A stretch of 64,000 nt of DNA from the NCBI GenBank assembly GCA_946902985.2, contig OX336389.2, forward strand, positions 169,518,704 through 169,582,703. Reading direction: 5' to 3'. Shown one piece after another: positions 44,261-55,811 of this stretch. Each line of letters starts with the position of its first letter. Position 1 is the first letter of the stretch. Made by a program: the position numbers and the translations under genes. Source of the stretch: Meconema thalassinum. Its lineage: Eukaryota; Arthropoda; Insecta; Orthoptera; Tettigoniidae. The notes under the pieces were generated by a model. That model was not told the origin of the DNA, made no database searches, and saw nothing but the letters and a program-made list of their open reading frames with translations.

Positions 44261-45841
44261 ACTCTTCCTACTTTCTTGGTGCTGTCACATTCAAGAGGTC
44301 CTCAAAGTATCCTTTCCAGATTGATTTAATCTCTTATTTTCTCTCAATAATATTGCAATTTTTGTCCTCCATTCTCTCTGGTTAATCTTCTCATTTTTCC
44401 TTTTATTCTTCACCATCCCATACAACAGTTTTCTATTACCTTTACTATCCTCTTCCATCATCCTTGTCCATTTTTCCATCCACTTCCTCCTTTCCTCTGT
44501 TATCACCGTTTTGGCATCCTTCTTTCTTTCTATATATTCCTCTCTTGCATCTGCCGTTCTAAGTTGGAACAGCATCCGGAAAGCTTTGTTTTTGTTTCCC
44601 ACTACCTCCTTCACTCTGTTGTTCCACCATGGTGTCTCCTTCCATCGTTTCTTATCACTGGTCCTCCCGCATACTGTTTCTGCTGCTTCCACTAGTGTTC
44701 TTTTCAGCCTTTCCCATTCCTCTTCCACAGTTCCTGTTTCCTCTCTGGGAAGTCTGTGCGCTTTACTATTTCCTGATAATCCGTTTTGGTATCTTCCTCC
44801 TTGAGTTTCCATACTTTTATCTCCTCTCCTGCCTGTCACTCTCCTTTCTGACTTAATTTTGTAGCTCATAACCACCAGCTGGTGATTGCTATCCAAGGCC
44901 TCTGATGGGATAACGTTAATATCCGTAACATTTCTCTTCATTTGCCCATAAAAAATTACATAGTCTACTACTAATCTCCTACACCAGTCACTGCTATACC
45001 AGGTTATCTTATGGCTCTCTCGCTTTTTGTACCATGAATTCCCAATGAGGAGCCCTTTTGTAAAATTCCAGTAACCGTTTTCCCTCCTCATTTCTACTTC
45101 CCCATCTTTCTGCTCCCAGCACACTTTCAAAATCCTGTCTTTCTGTACCTACATGGGCATTTAGGTCTCCCATAATTATAAACTCTTGACCATTCAGTTG
45201 TCTTTGCACTTCGTCCTCAAATTCTCCTTTCTCTTGTGAAGGACAGCCCACCTGTGGGGCGTACACTTGCAGAATCTCCATACTTGTTCCCTTGATAATA
45301 CTTTAATCTTGATCAAGTGATCGCTAATTCCTATTACTTCTTCTTTTAACCCATCTCTCACAACTACCCCTACTCCATTTCTCTTCCCCTCATCCCCAAT
45401 CCAGTACAATCGGAATCATCTTCTCAATTCTCTTTTTCCCTGTCCTCTCCATCTTGTCTCTCCTAATCCCAAGATATCTCGGTTTCTTCTTAGCATCAAG
45501 TCGACAATTTTCTCTTCTTTCCCTGTGAGTGTCTTTATATTCAAGGTTCCAATTCGTAGTCCATGTTCATAGCCGGATCGTTGTTTTTTAGATCTATCCT
45601 TTCCAAGGCTTGCTTGTGTTTTGAAAGCAGTTGATTTATCCACTACTGGCTTGCTAGGCCTATCATAGCTTCACCAGAGCTCCGTCAGCCATCATTTTTC
45701 AGGGTTTTTGCACGGCCTTCACAGCTACCATAGCGGTCCCGGGGCCCACAAAGTCCCCTCTGTGCATCACCCCTACAGGTAATCCCCTACTTCATGCCGT
45801 TGCCAGTCTCGCACCGCGTGAAGGAGGGGTTGGACGTTGAT

Positions 45842-46218
45842 GATGAGATGCAATAGCATGAAACAGGCGAGCGACGATCCTAGGAACGTGGTGCAAAGAT
45901 GTACGACAGATATGTGATGAAACAGGCCAGTTTGCATAATAAATATTTGGAAGGCATATATTGTCTATGAAGGGGAAGGAGTTGACAAACTGCTTCAACC
46001 AATAATGCCTGAGTGGGGGTGGACATTATAACTCCCAGAATGAAGCGTAAAGCTTGATATTGGAATTTGTCAAGTTGGTTGAAACGTCTAGGTGGCATTA
46101 TGTCATAAAAGTGACATCCATTATCCAGGACAACGCTGAGGATATCGTGGTAAAGAAGTAGTAATATTTGTGGATCAGCACCCCAATGACTGCGTGTGAG
46201 AGCACAAAGAATATGAGA
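45842..46218 (-). pseudogene. Post-RT segment of the older LINE (host element H, part 2)
   Basis: The minus-strand frame reads ALTRSHWGADPQILLLLYHD, then LDNGCHFYDIMPPRRFNQLD, FQYQALRFILGV and PTQALLVEA. This is the conserved region between RT and RNase H in jockey/I-type LINEs. Its upstream neighbour (YLGLVLDDKPSWKPQ) is on the far side of LINE D, and its downstream neighbour (YTDGS) on the far side of LINE C. Confidence 0.75.
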
Positions 46219-46350
46219 ATAGGAACACTGAATGTAATGACATTAACTGGAAAATGTGAAGAGCTTGTAGATCTGATGGAAAGAAGGCAACTGGATGTAT
46301 TAGGTCTGAGTGAAACCAAATGGAAAAGGAAAGGGAAGAAAATCTTAAAG

Positions 46351-46544
46351 AAAAAAGGAAGCTTGTAGTTTAACGTGACCGTTAATCTTGAGATCATGAG
46401 CCACGGGACCTCCTTTTTACGTGGAATCCGAACCACAGGACATGGCATTTCACTTCGAAAATCTCACATGCATTGACCGGGAATCGAACCCGGACCGCCT
46501 TGGTGAGAGGCATACAGCTAGACCGCTGAGCCACCACGCCCCCT
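46351..46544 (-). mobile_element. tRNA-derived SINE, family 2, inserted in LINE D
   Basis: On the minus strand it begins GGGGCGTGGTGGCTCAGCGG (A box) and continues CCGGGTTCGATTCCCGG (a perfect B box with T-arm stem). The 11-bp duplication AAATCTTAAAG lies at 46340-46350 and 46545-46555. It cuts the LINE D endonuclease frame. The tRNA-like 5' part is well preserved, but the rest is SINE body, so it is not a tRNA gene. Confidence 0.88.
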
Positions 46545-47296
46545 AAATCTTAAAGAGGATGATTTACCCATTGCTGGTGTGGTAAATGGAAAGGGTCACA
46601 TAATGGAGTGGGCTTTATTCTAAGTAAGAAAGTAGATGCTGTTGCAGATATTAAATATATTAGCAACAGAATCATTAGATTAGAGGTACCATCAAACGGA
46701 AAAATCCCAACCCTAGTGCAGGTTTATGCCCCACAAACGGGGTGCAAGGATGAAGAGAAACAGAGTTCTTGGAACAGCTTGAGAACCAACTGGATAAGGA
46801 GAATATTATGATAAATAGGTGACTTAAATGCTCAGGTGGGATGCAAAAGGGAGGGTGTAGAAAGAGTGATTGGTCCATTTGGTTTTGGAATCAGAAATCT
46901 AGAAGGGAAAGACCTGCTTGATATGTGCAGGCGAAATAGTCTTCAAATTCAAAATACCTGGTTTAAGAAAAGAGAAAGCCATAAAGTAACTAGATACAGC
47001 TGGGATGGAAGACATACATCAATGATAGACCTTGTAATAACAGCTGGTGAAGCAGGAAAACAAGTTGTGGGTGTCAAAGTGGTTCCCAGTGAAAGTCTCG
47101 ACGGTGACCATAGGCTTGTTCTAGTTAGTATAACTGGTGTTAAACTGATTAATTATAAGATGGAAAAGAAACAAAGTCTGGGAGCTGGAGAAATCTGATA
47201 AACGTGAGGAATATCAGAGAAGAATGTTAGGAAAAGTTCCAAAAACTGATACCAAAAGTGCAGAGGAAGAGTGGCAAAACTCTTGAAATGTCCTAG

Positions 47297-48034
47297 TTGA
47301 AGAAGCTAGAGAATTATGTGGCAAAACAAGTAGCAAGGTTCGACATAAAGAGACTGCCTGGTGGAATAAGGAACAAAGTAAAGAGAAAATTGGAAGTGGA
47401 GAGACAAAAGAATGACAGAAGTGAGGATAAAATCATATCACTTGCTCAAGAATATCGAGAGCACAAATTAAGAGTTAAACTCATAATTAATGAAGAGAAG
47501 GATAAGATTTGGGATGAACTTGCGAAGAAACTGGAGGAAGATACACAAGATAATAAGAAATTACTATATAAAACTGTGAAAAACAATAAAAGACATCAGG
47601 AATCAGTTACAGCTTTGGAAGCAAATAATGGAGAAGTGATAAGAAGCACAAATGAAATTAGGAAGTTAATGGGACAGTATTTTGATCAACTGTTAAATGA
47701 TGCATCTAATAATGACACTGGGGACACAAACATCAATTTAGGGGCCAATGATGAAAAGCACCAAGAACCACCCCCAACCTGGTCTGAAGAGGAAGAAGCT
47801 TTAAAAGCTATGATCAAAGGGAAATCCACTGGATTTGATGAAATAAGTTCAGACATGATAAAAGAAGCAGGAATTAATGGGATACATTGGTTGTACAGAG
47901 TACTACATGCTCTATGGAAGGACAATAAGATTCCTGATGACTGGTCTAAAGTTGTAATGGTGCCATTGTTTAAAAAAGAGCCCGGAAAAAGTGTGAGAAC
48001 TATCGTGGAATTACTTTTTTATCCCATGGTCTAA
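47297..48034 (+). pseudogene. LINE D linker and RT fingers
   Basis: 245 codons, mostly charged linker (KVKRKLEVERQKNDRSED and similar), followed by FDEISSDMIKEAGINGIHWL and IPDDWSKVVMVPLFKK, the first RT motif. The frame is lost just before the NYRGI motif, which is present in another frame at about 47996-48012. Confidence 0.72.
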
Positions 48035-48197
48035 AGATCTTGGAAAATATAATTGTGAAAAGACTACTAAGACACTTAGAAAAGGCTTTAGAAGATGAAC
48101 AACATGGCTTTAGACCAAGAAGGAGTACTATTGACTTTATCTTTGCTGCAACTATCGCTATATTGAGAAAATTTTTGAAAAAGGGAAAGAGTTAGTA

Positions 48198-48629
48198 ATG
48201 GTAGAGAAAGCTTATGATAGCAATGCAAGATCAAAAATTTGGGAATGTTTAGAAAGGCACATTGTCCCAAAAGACTTGATAAACAAGAACAAAATGCTGT
48301 ATGAAAACACAAGGGCATGTGTAAGAATAAGTAATGGGGAAAGCAGATGGTTCACAACAAAACAAGGAGTCCAACAAGGAAGTGCACTGTCACCATTGCT
48401 ATTCATTACAGTAATCCTGAAGAGAATAAAAGAAGAAAAGGGTAATGAAACAAATGCCCTTGTCTTTGCAGATGACTTCATGATTTGGGGAGAAAGTGCC
48501 AGAGAGGTACAAGAAAAACTGTATGCATGGGACAAGCTGTTCAAGGAATATGGGTTGAAAATAAGTCAAAGTAAGACAGTAGTGATGACAACAGGACTGT
48601 CTAATTTGAACATCTTGGTAGCACACTGA
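48198..48629 (+). pseudogene. LINE D RT palm
   Basis: Begins after the DLEKAYD region (EKAYDSN at 48207) and contains VQQGSALSPLLF and LVFADDFMIWG with the catalytic Asp pair, then KISQSKTVVMTTG. A frame break follows at about 48605. Both catalytic motifs are intact by sequence, but the ORF is interrupted on either side. Confidence 0.78.
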
Positions 48630-49227
48630 GTAAGGATAACAACAGCAACAGTGAAGTAACAAATAAGTTAGGACTAGTAATGCAGCCACCTTCTATGCAC
48701 AAGTTAAAACACTACTGTGGGATAATAAGGTGCCCATGAAGGTAAACATATACTGTTTAAGACACACTACATCCCAATTCTAACTTATGGAGTAGAAACA
48801 TGCACCCTGTCCAGAAGAGCAGAAAGTAGGATTCAGGCATCCGAAATGAAGTTTACAAGAACAATGCTTCAAAGGACAAGGAAATACAAAGTAAGGAAAG
48901 AAACAAACAGGACAGAGGCTGGCATAGATATCGGAGCTACAAAATATTTCCAGAAGCAATGATTAGGATGGTATGGGCATCTACAAAGAATGGGAGATGA
49001 GAGGACACCAAAAGCTTATTTCAACAAGATTATCCCAGGAAAAAGATCAGTAGGAAGATCAAAGAAGAAATGGTTGGACCAAATCAAGGATGATCTTGAA
49101 GACAAAGGGCTAGACTGGAGAAGGACTCATGAAGGCCAACTATTCATGGACAGGAAATGGTGGCGAAGGCTCGATACCAGCACCCAGGCGACTGGAACTG
49201 GAATTTGATGATGATATCATTATGAGA

Positions 49228-49785
49228 GGATAAGGCGGTTAATTGGGGTTTCCAAGAAGGTTTGTCATCTAAAACTAGACCCAAATATATCGTATGATGT
49301 CGGAGAGAAATAGCACCATATTGGTATTGTATTGGTGTTTGGTCATATATAATTATGTCGGTACCGGTAAGTATAGATTAGGGCAGCACTTTTGGTTGCT
49401 ACCGTTTCGAGACCATAGTGGTGTACAGTTGTGCAACAGAGTTAAGGCAGTATTCATTTCCTGTCGGCAGGTTAGAAAATCGCTGGTGGAACAATATAAT
49501 AAAACATCATCAGCGTATTGTATAATCCCAACATGAGGGAGAAGCATATTTTCAATGGCACTGGTATATATTGTACATAGAATACCACTTAGGATATCGC
49601 CCTGTGGGAGGCCGGACGAAATAAAGCGATAGTTTAGGGTATCTGTATGTGTTGAAAGAATAAGTTGTCTGTGACGTAAAAAATAACAGAAATTAATTTA
49701 ATAAAGACGGGTGAGTAATGCCATTGTTGAAGAATTTGGAGCAATAGTTGGACATTGGCATTGTCGTACACAGCGTGTAGCAGTT
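49228..49785 (-). pseudogene. Reverse transcriptase of the older LINE (host element H, part 1)
   Basis: In shifting minus-strand frames: AVYDNANVQLLLQILQQW (motif A region, about 49770), LPQGDILSGIL (about 49600), IIQYADDVLLYC with catalytic YADD (about 49513-49524) and YLGLVLDDKPSWKPQLTALS (about 49240-49300). The spacing is normal for an I/jockey-like RT. The 5' part of the element is not seen beyond 49785. Confidence 0.75.
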
Positions 49786-52088
49786 TTGCTAGCCCACACG
49801 TTGAACGACAAGTGTAACGGTTTGACTGCCCCTAACAGTTGGGTGATAAATGTAACTGTTTTCCTTTGCCTAAGCTATGTTGTTTTAATGGGCGCCAAGA
49901 CCTCAACGCAATGTTGAAATCTAAATTTGTATTTAACAACGTCTAGCTCTGGTAGAACACCTTCAAGAATCTATTCACTCAGATCGTGGTATGATTTGAT
50001 CATTAACCCAACAAACAATTGTATCAGGAGAAGGAATTGGTCTATATCTAATGCTACCTACTGAAAGCAAAGATTGCATTGTAAAAGAAATGAATTTATT
50101 ATATAAAACAAGTATTGGAAAATTAATAATAATAATAAGTTTAAAATTTAAATTGGAGCGTTGCGATTTTAATATTACCGATAGAAAATTACGTGAAAAC
50201 GGAGTCTGATAAATTATTGATTTTACTCTTATTCCCAAGCTATGAAGTTACTGAAATACTGAATTTAAATCAAAGAGAAACGAGAGATTGCGTACTTCTG
50301 TGTCATTTGCGCTTACCACTGGAAATTGCCAAAGCATTTCCCTCGTACTGGATGATGCTGTGTGCTTCCCACAGTCTCCTGGACGTCGTCATCTTCGTCG
50401 ATATTTGATGATATACTTGTAGATTTGGTGACTTTATGGTCCTAACATCGGAGCCATACCCTCGTACAACCACACTGGTTAAGTTTTAAACAGATAGTTC
50501 TCCACTCCACGGAACATCGGAGCGACACACACTTGCAACCGAACTAGTCAAGTCTTTCACAGATTGTCCTCTCTCCACGGCGCGCCGAACGATATATGCA
50601 CCCGTCGGCTCCCCAACTCGGTACCGACTTCCAGCTTACGTGGTCTCCACTGATTGGCTGCTCCCCACGCGCTTCTTCCCCTTCTCTGGCTCATTACACA
50701 CGGCGCGCGGATGATGAAGTCAATTTCCGTTCCAACTATCCGCCTTTTCTTGACGCTGCGACCCAAGCTTGCGTAATACTTCTTGACAAGAATCAGCCTG
50801 TATCTGAATTTCCAGTGAGTCATGTCCCTCATAATATCCTAACTGACTTAACTCCGTAAAATTCCGTAATCACATAATTTTCTATGATATTGTCGTTCGT
50901 AATAATTTGCTTGATAGTGTTTTCTAAGACATAGAAAACCTATCTGTATGCTTATTATTTTTTATAAAATGCTCCGAAAATACCTTAATAATAATTATAA
51001 TAAATTAATAATAATAATAAATTAACATGAAAAATTCTCTTGGCCGAACAATTTGCCGCGTAAATAAATATAGACTGGCTTCCTACTGACTTATGCCAGT
51101 GGCATAAAAAAAACTCGAAAAACACGTTACATATTCGCCTCGGATCATCGGATGATTTACCGTGACGACGGTCCATTATCCGATTATCCCAGACCCGTTA
51201 ATAATCCCCATCCAAAATACATATTACATAAATGAAATCACCCTAAATTACAGATATATACACTCATAATTTTTCTTCACGCACTTTGCGTCAAAGTTTG
51301 TTGTCACTATGGATTGCACTTTGCAACCAGTCCAATGTTTTTCATATAGAATAGTGTTCCACGGATATTTCCGCCTCTCAAATTTCTCTATGTTGGAAAA
51401 ATAGACATAATTAATGTGTGAGCACTATGTATTTATGATGTCAAATCACACGCATTGAAGTTGTTCTGATATATTTATATCACCATAGAACTTCCTAATT
51501 TCACTGGAGGTCCCTTCCTTATGGTGAAATTTAATCTCACTTATCACTGAGCACACGATCACACTATTGTGGCAGCGCCTCGTGACCATAATACTTAATC
51601 TCTCTTTAAAGTAGATTAAATTAATATTGACTTCTGAAAAAAAAAACAGTAAGTGCGCATTACATATAACACCAAATATCTCTGTGCCGTAATCGCCCTG
51701 TCTTCTTAAGTTCCCGTAGACCATATTCTACTTAATACTAGTTCTCAACACAGACCAGTTCTCCTCACACAAATAATACCTTTGTACAAATTACCTTAAA
51801 TTACACACTTACAAATCTTACATGGCGAGGCCGTAAACAGAAATCACGTGTGCTGTTATGTATGAGTTTCATGAAGGACTGTCTCGCATTCTGATGGCCC
51901 ATCTTTTGTCCCGTGGACGACTTAAGCAAAAATACCCTGTACAAGCGCTCACCCATCTCTTGGGGACAAATGGGAATTCACCAGCGCTACCAAATTCTGG
52001 CCTAGGTGTATCGAGGCATTTTAGTGCTTAAGAGCATCCAACAATCCCGTCATATTTCCCTGTACCTTAAAAACTCTCATTTACTTAC
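49786..52088. other. Unannotated region, right part likely Gypsy LTR
   Basis: No gene motifs recognised. Because a polypurine tract (minus strand, 52090-52100) abuts 52089, the sequence to its left should be the 3' LTR of the Gypsy element, starting TGTAAGTAAATG on the minus strand. Its other end cannot be fixed because no second copy is in the window. Two related blocks (CACGGAACATCGGAGC and CTCCACGGCGCGCC) lie near 50510-50580. Confidence 0.45.
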
Positions 52089-52204
52089 ATACTACCCCCC
52101 TGTGTGATTTCTGATACGCCTGCCTGGAAGACCATCTCCTCCCACGCACCAAATACCACACTTACTCATTTGATAGGCTGGCTCGCCAGCTAAACATCCT
52201 CACT

Positions 52205-52362
52205 TTATGACACATACTTTCGGAGACTATGTATATTATACGTCCCGTATAATCTGTTTCCCTCACTATTCTTCAGCACATATGCTGTTTTGCCAATACG
52301 TTTGGAAACTATAAATGTTACTGCATCACCTGCTTCCAAACTTGCAAGTGGCTCCCTTAAAT
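52205..52362 (-). pseudogene. Gypsy pol C-terminal scrap
   Basis: The minus-strand frame reads LREPLASLEAGDAVTFIVSK and GTYNIHSLRKYVS then TAA. Its position just before the polypurine tract and its basic beta-rich character fit the end of an integrase C-terminal domain. It is separated from the RT by about 60 bp with stops, which marks the internal deletion. Confidence 0.6.
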
Positions 52363-52421
52363 GAACGTCATCACGTTACTCTACCTACCTATTTCTCAGT
52401 ATCTGTAACGATGCCCTGTTG

Positions 52422-53880
52422 CTACTGTCCACACATGCTAACCCTACTTTCCTCTGGTGTCACACCTCTACTTGACACTCTATGACCTAAAAATGTCACT
52501 TCTGACTGACAGAATGACGACTTAGATAGCTTCAAAGTGAACCCTGCCTGATCTAACTTCTGAAAAACTATATCTAAATGACGTAGATGCTCCTCAAAAC
52601 TGCGTGAACTAATTACCATATCATCTATGTAAATGGTTACAAACTCTCCTGTGTCATCCCCTAATGCGATGTTTAAAGCCCTAATTAAAGCTGCTGAACT
52701 ACTCTTTAACCCATAAGGTGTTCTACAAAATTGATAAAGGTTATATTTATGACTAAAAGCTGTAAATGGTCTATCTTCGTACATAAGTGGCACTTGCCAA
52801 AAACTGGAACTCAAATCTACACAAGTGAAATACTTCTTCCCCTCAAATGTTTGCATTAATTCCTCTATTGACATAGATTTCAGCTGATCTGAACTAATTC
52901 TACTGTTAACCAAACGAGCGTCTAAACAAATACGAACTGTGCCGTCGGTCTTTGGTACCGTGATCAAAGAATTAACATACGGACTGTTAGAGTGCTCAAT
53001 AATCCCATCTTCAAGCATCTGGTTAATTTGTGCCTCAACTGCACTCTGATAAGCGAAAGGTACAGGATATCTATGTCCTGTGAATACTGACCTATCAATA
53101 ACGTTCAATGAACGTGTATAGCAATTGGCCATACCAATGCGATCCTCAAAAACTCTCCTATTACACAATAACACATCATAGAGCCGAACACACTGTTCAT
53201 CCTCTATATTTCCCTGAAATGCAGCATCACGTAACGAGTCCTTTAGACTACCGTTCGTAATCACACTGCCCACAAAACATGGAGAACCCCGCTCTACGGC
53301 TGGCGATATCTCATTTAAAGTACAAATCACCCCTACAACACTACTCCTCTGAATATGGTCATTGAACGCTACTTCTACTTCAGAATCTCCCCATTTAAAT
53401 TTCAAACTCCCTACATCATAACATAAGTTACCAGACACTCTACTTAGCCACTCTGAACCCAAGATAACACTGAATACTAAATTTGGAATTACAAGGCAAA
53501 TCTGCTTCTCTACATGATTATTAATTTTAATGTCTACTAAAACTTGCTTAGAAATTACTTTAGACCTCTTCCCAACAGCTGTGATAACAAAAGTGCTTTT
53601 AATTGGCATCTCCTCAAAATTTACTCCAGTTCCTTTCATTTTATCATAAAATGCACTACTTATGCAACTCTTCATACAACCACTATCAATTAAAACATCT
53701 GTGTACGCCTCGGACACGTTAAATTTAACTATGGGGCTCTTACTAGCCACTTCCTGAATAATGCCTTCATCATTTAGTTCACGTAATAATTCATTTCTTA
53801 CATTTAGGTCATAGGGTTCCTGTATAAGTGTATGGACAGGGCATGCTACAGACTGAGATTCTGACCTTACTTCGCAGCCT
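52422..53880 (-). pseudogene. Gypsy protease and reverse transcriptase
   Basis: The frame overlaps the end of gag in the -1 frame (GCEVRSESQSVACPV), so expression by -1 frameshift is plausible. It contains an aspartic protease-like VLIDSGCMKS, the RT entry DGIIEHSNSPYVNSLITVPK, RICLDARLVN, YFTCVDLSSSFWQVPL (first Asp), YGLKSSSAAL and TIYIDDMVI (catalytic YIDD), and ends at VTPEESRV followed by a stop at 52422. The coding part is intact up to that point, but the rest of pol is deleted. Confidence 0.83.
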
Positions 53881-54209
53881 GGTTCGCGTTTAAAGAACCG
53901 CTACAGCTGGCCGTAGTACTACTAACTACTGAACTGGTCTGGTTGTTCTTGGCTGTGTTGTCATTGTTTGGCTGTATATTACTACCACTAGGCTGTCCTC
54001 TTCCTTGACCCCTATTCTGGTTGTAATTATTGTCATTATAATTTCTCCCTTGATTTCCCCTGAAATCATTGTTTCTCCCTTGATTTCCCCTGTAATCATT
54101 GTTCCTCCCTTGATTTCCCCTGAAATCATTGTTCCTCCCTTGATACTGATTACCATAGCCATTTCCTCTGTTCTGATTCAGCTGATTATTATTATTTCTA
54201 TTTTGAGCG
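53867..54209 (-). pseudogene. Gypsy gag C-terminal part with Asn/Arg/Gly-rich decapeptide repeats
   Basis: It contains four successive copies of a roughly 10-residue unit of the type RNNDFRGNQG, then Gln/Asn-rich and Ser-rich stretches, and ends NANQAAK. No CCHC knuckle is visible; the RG-rich repeats may serve RNA binding. A minus-strand frame continues into BEL LTR sequence at the right, so the first 46 codons of that open frame are LTR, not gag. Confidence 0.7.
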
Positions 54210-55760
54210 TGGGAAGTCAACAACCCACCAAGAGTATTCTGGTAATAGTGGACAATGTATAAAGGTTTGTTGGCCAAAGCATTAGATAAGATGTAATGAT
54301 AACAAGAGTTGACTTTACAAAGGTCGCATAACAATTTAGCAAACATGTGGAGGACCAGACAATATTATTGTCACCAAAAAAGGAGGTCCAGGAAGGCATA
54401 AAGGACACAACACCACCAATAACTAATAATAAGATATATTATCAAATAGGTGGCACATAAAACAAATACTCAAAGGTGGCACATAAAACAAATACTCAAA
54501 GGTGGCACATAAAACATATGAGAAACACTGGCACAAATTTACACAATTGAAGAAGCACTCGCATGGAGTTAACACACGTTAAGTCTTGAGCCTAAAACAC
54601 GTATATTGTCTTGAACGTAGCTGCAGATCAGTGCATCATACAACGGCATGCAATACACGGCGGTTCCAAAGAATGATATAGTTTAAATATGCAACACAAG
54701 TGGAGTATCAACAAATAATGAAAAAACCAACAGGTCGCATGGAACGAGAATGTGTCGTCGAACCAGGACTGACTTACAGTGATGCGCCGATACCATAAGC
54801 CCAAAAAATGAATTGTTAATAAAACAAATTATGTGTGAAACGCAGGAAGTCAAAGTAGTTGCTGTCATACAAATACCGGGATATGCCAATCGCACGGCAT
54901 TGTCACAATAGTAAAGCAGTTTAGCCTAGCGTCAACCTCCATTTAGTGATGATGCAGGAAGATGGTGCCCGGCCTTGTGGCACATGCTTCCAGACAAACA
55001 ATGAATTACTTATCACACGAAGCAACATCATTATTCATACGCGTGAAGACAAATTGTTAGGCAGTAGATGAAGATGGAAGTAAACACATTACAACAAACT
55101 ATCCGACGCCGCGGATTGAAGAATTTGTCGACATGGCGCGTAGCAACATCAAGCATGGTTTGATGAGACCGAAAATCACCGTAATGTCACTGCCCTAACA
55201 AAATATGAATCATGTGCTAGGACATGATTGCTAAGCACGGTTAATATGAAGATAGCACCAATTATAGAAATGATTAGCTGGATATTCGTTGATATATCAC
55301 AACCAGTGTCGAGGCACAACACTCTGTAATGGCTACAAGCTTAGAGAACGAAGAAGAAACACGTGATTGGTCGCTACAAACAGCAAGGAGGCCTCTGATA
55401 GGCTGGAAGCAGCCAATCACAGTAGAGAGTTCAAAAACAAGTCGGAGGCCTCTGATAGGCTGAAAGCAGCCAATCACAGTAGAGAGTTCAAAGACAAGTT
55501 GGAGAGAATACAGAAGAATCAATGTCGCCAACTTAGAACACCAAAATACCTTCTAAGCAAAAATATCCTACTGGAAACACGGCAGTGGGAATACAAAATG
55601 TAATCAAAACAAATGAATCATGACAACTAACCAACATAAAAAAACTAACTTGACAATGAATAAATACAATGAAGACAAATAATAAATATATGTACAACCA
55701 CACAGAGTGGAAACAAATAGGGAAACACAAAACTGGTTTGCCAAGACAGTGGCCGAACCA
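54210..55760 (-). repeat. BEL 3' LTR
   Basis: On the minus strand it begins TGGTTCGGCC after a GTGCGGGCAATA purine-rich tract and ends GACTTCCCA at 54210. The end at 55760 is inferred from the tract and the TG start. The part 54210-55299 is confirmed by the 5' copy. It holds two sets of tandem repeats: three 26-27-bp units with AGGTGGCACATAAAACA (54447-54520) and two 57-bp units with GGCTG-AAGCAGCCAATCAC (55387-55500). Confidence 0.75.
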
Positions 55761-55811
55761 TATTGCCCGCACAGAAACAACAGGCAGGTTGTTTATGAAA
55801 TACAAGAGGGT

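Larger units (their letters stand above)
42678..45834 (-). mobile_element. LINE copy C, near full length, inserted in element H
   Basis: A 3157-bp minus-strand element with short direct repeats CGTTGAT at 42671-42677 and 45835-45841. From the right: GC-rich 5' UTR (45650-45834), endonuclease start GLRIGTLNIKTLTGKEEK, FIIMGDLNAHVG, linker, RT with VPIFKKGDRKKCQNYRGITL, MVFADDLMIWG, KYLGSVIEENGG, YGSETWVMRE, RLQWYGHMKR, and an ATG-repeat 3' tail. At least five frame breaks and small gaps make it a pseudogene. It is the longest member of the family seen also at 12250 and 17207, and contains the small insertion 44210-44260. Confidence 0.85.
46219..49218 (+). mobile_element. LINE copy D, single-ORF type, inserted in element H
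   Basis: Flanked by AATATGAGA (46210-46218) and ATTATGAGA (49219-49227), 8 of 9 identical. It starts at the endonuclease (IGTLNVMTLTGKCEELVD), continues with VLGLSETKW, LVQVYAPQTGC, the linker (47297-48034, PDDWSKVVMVPLFKKEPGK), RT (QQGSALSPLLFI, LVFADDFMIWGES at 48198-48629) and a C-terminal GWYGHLQRMGDERTPKA and KWWRRLDTSTQ (48990-49208), then a GATGAT tail. Multiple frameshifts and stops. A tRNA-SINE is inserted at 46351. Confidence 0.83.
52090..54209 (-). mobile_element. Ty3/Gypsy retrotransposon, internally deleted and cut by BEL
   Basis: From right to left on the minus strand: gag C-terminal part (53867-54209), protease-RT (52422 to about 53880), a pol C-terminal scrap (52205-52362) and a polypurine tract next to 52089. 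RNase H and the integrase core are missing. The gag N-terminus and 5' LTR are absent on the right, where BEL sequence begins at 54210. Confidence 0.82.

Noticed and set aside
46351..46544. A tRNA gene on the minus strand
   Set aside because: The T-arm and A box are good, but the sequence continues into a SINE body, has an 11-bp target duplication, and has a relative at 20459-20590.
53867..54346. A single 159-codon gag protein
   Set aside because: The first 46 codons are BEL LTR read through in frame; real gag sequence ends at the junction 54209/54210.
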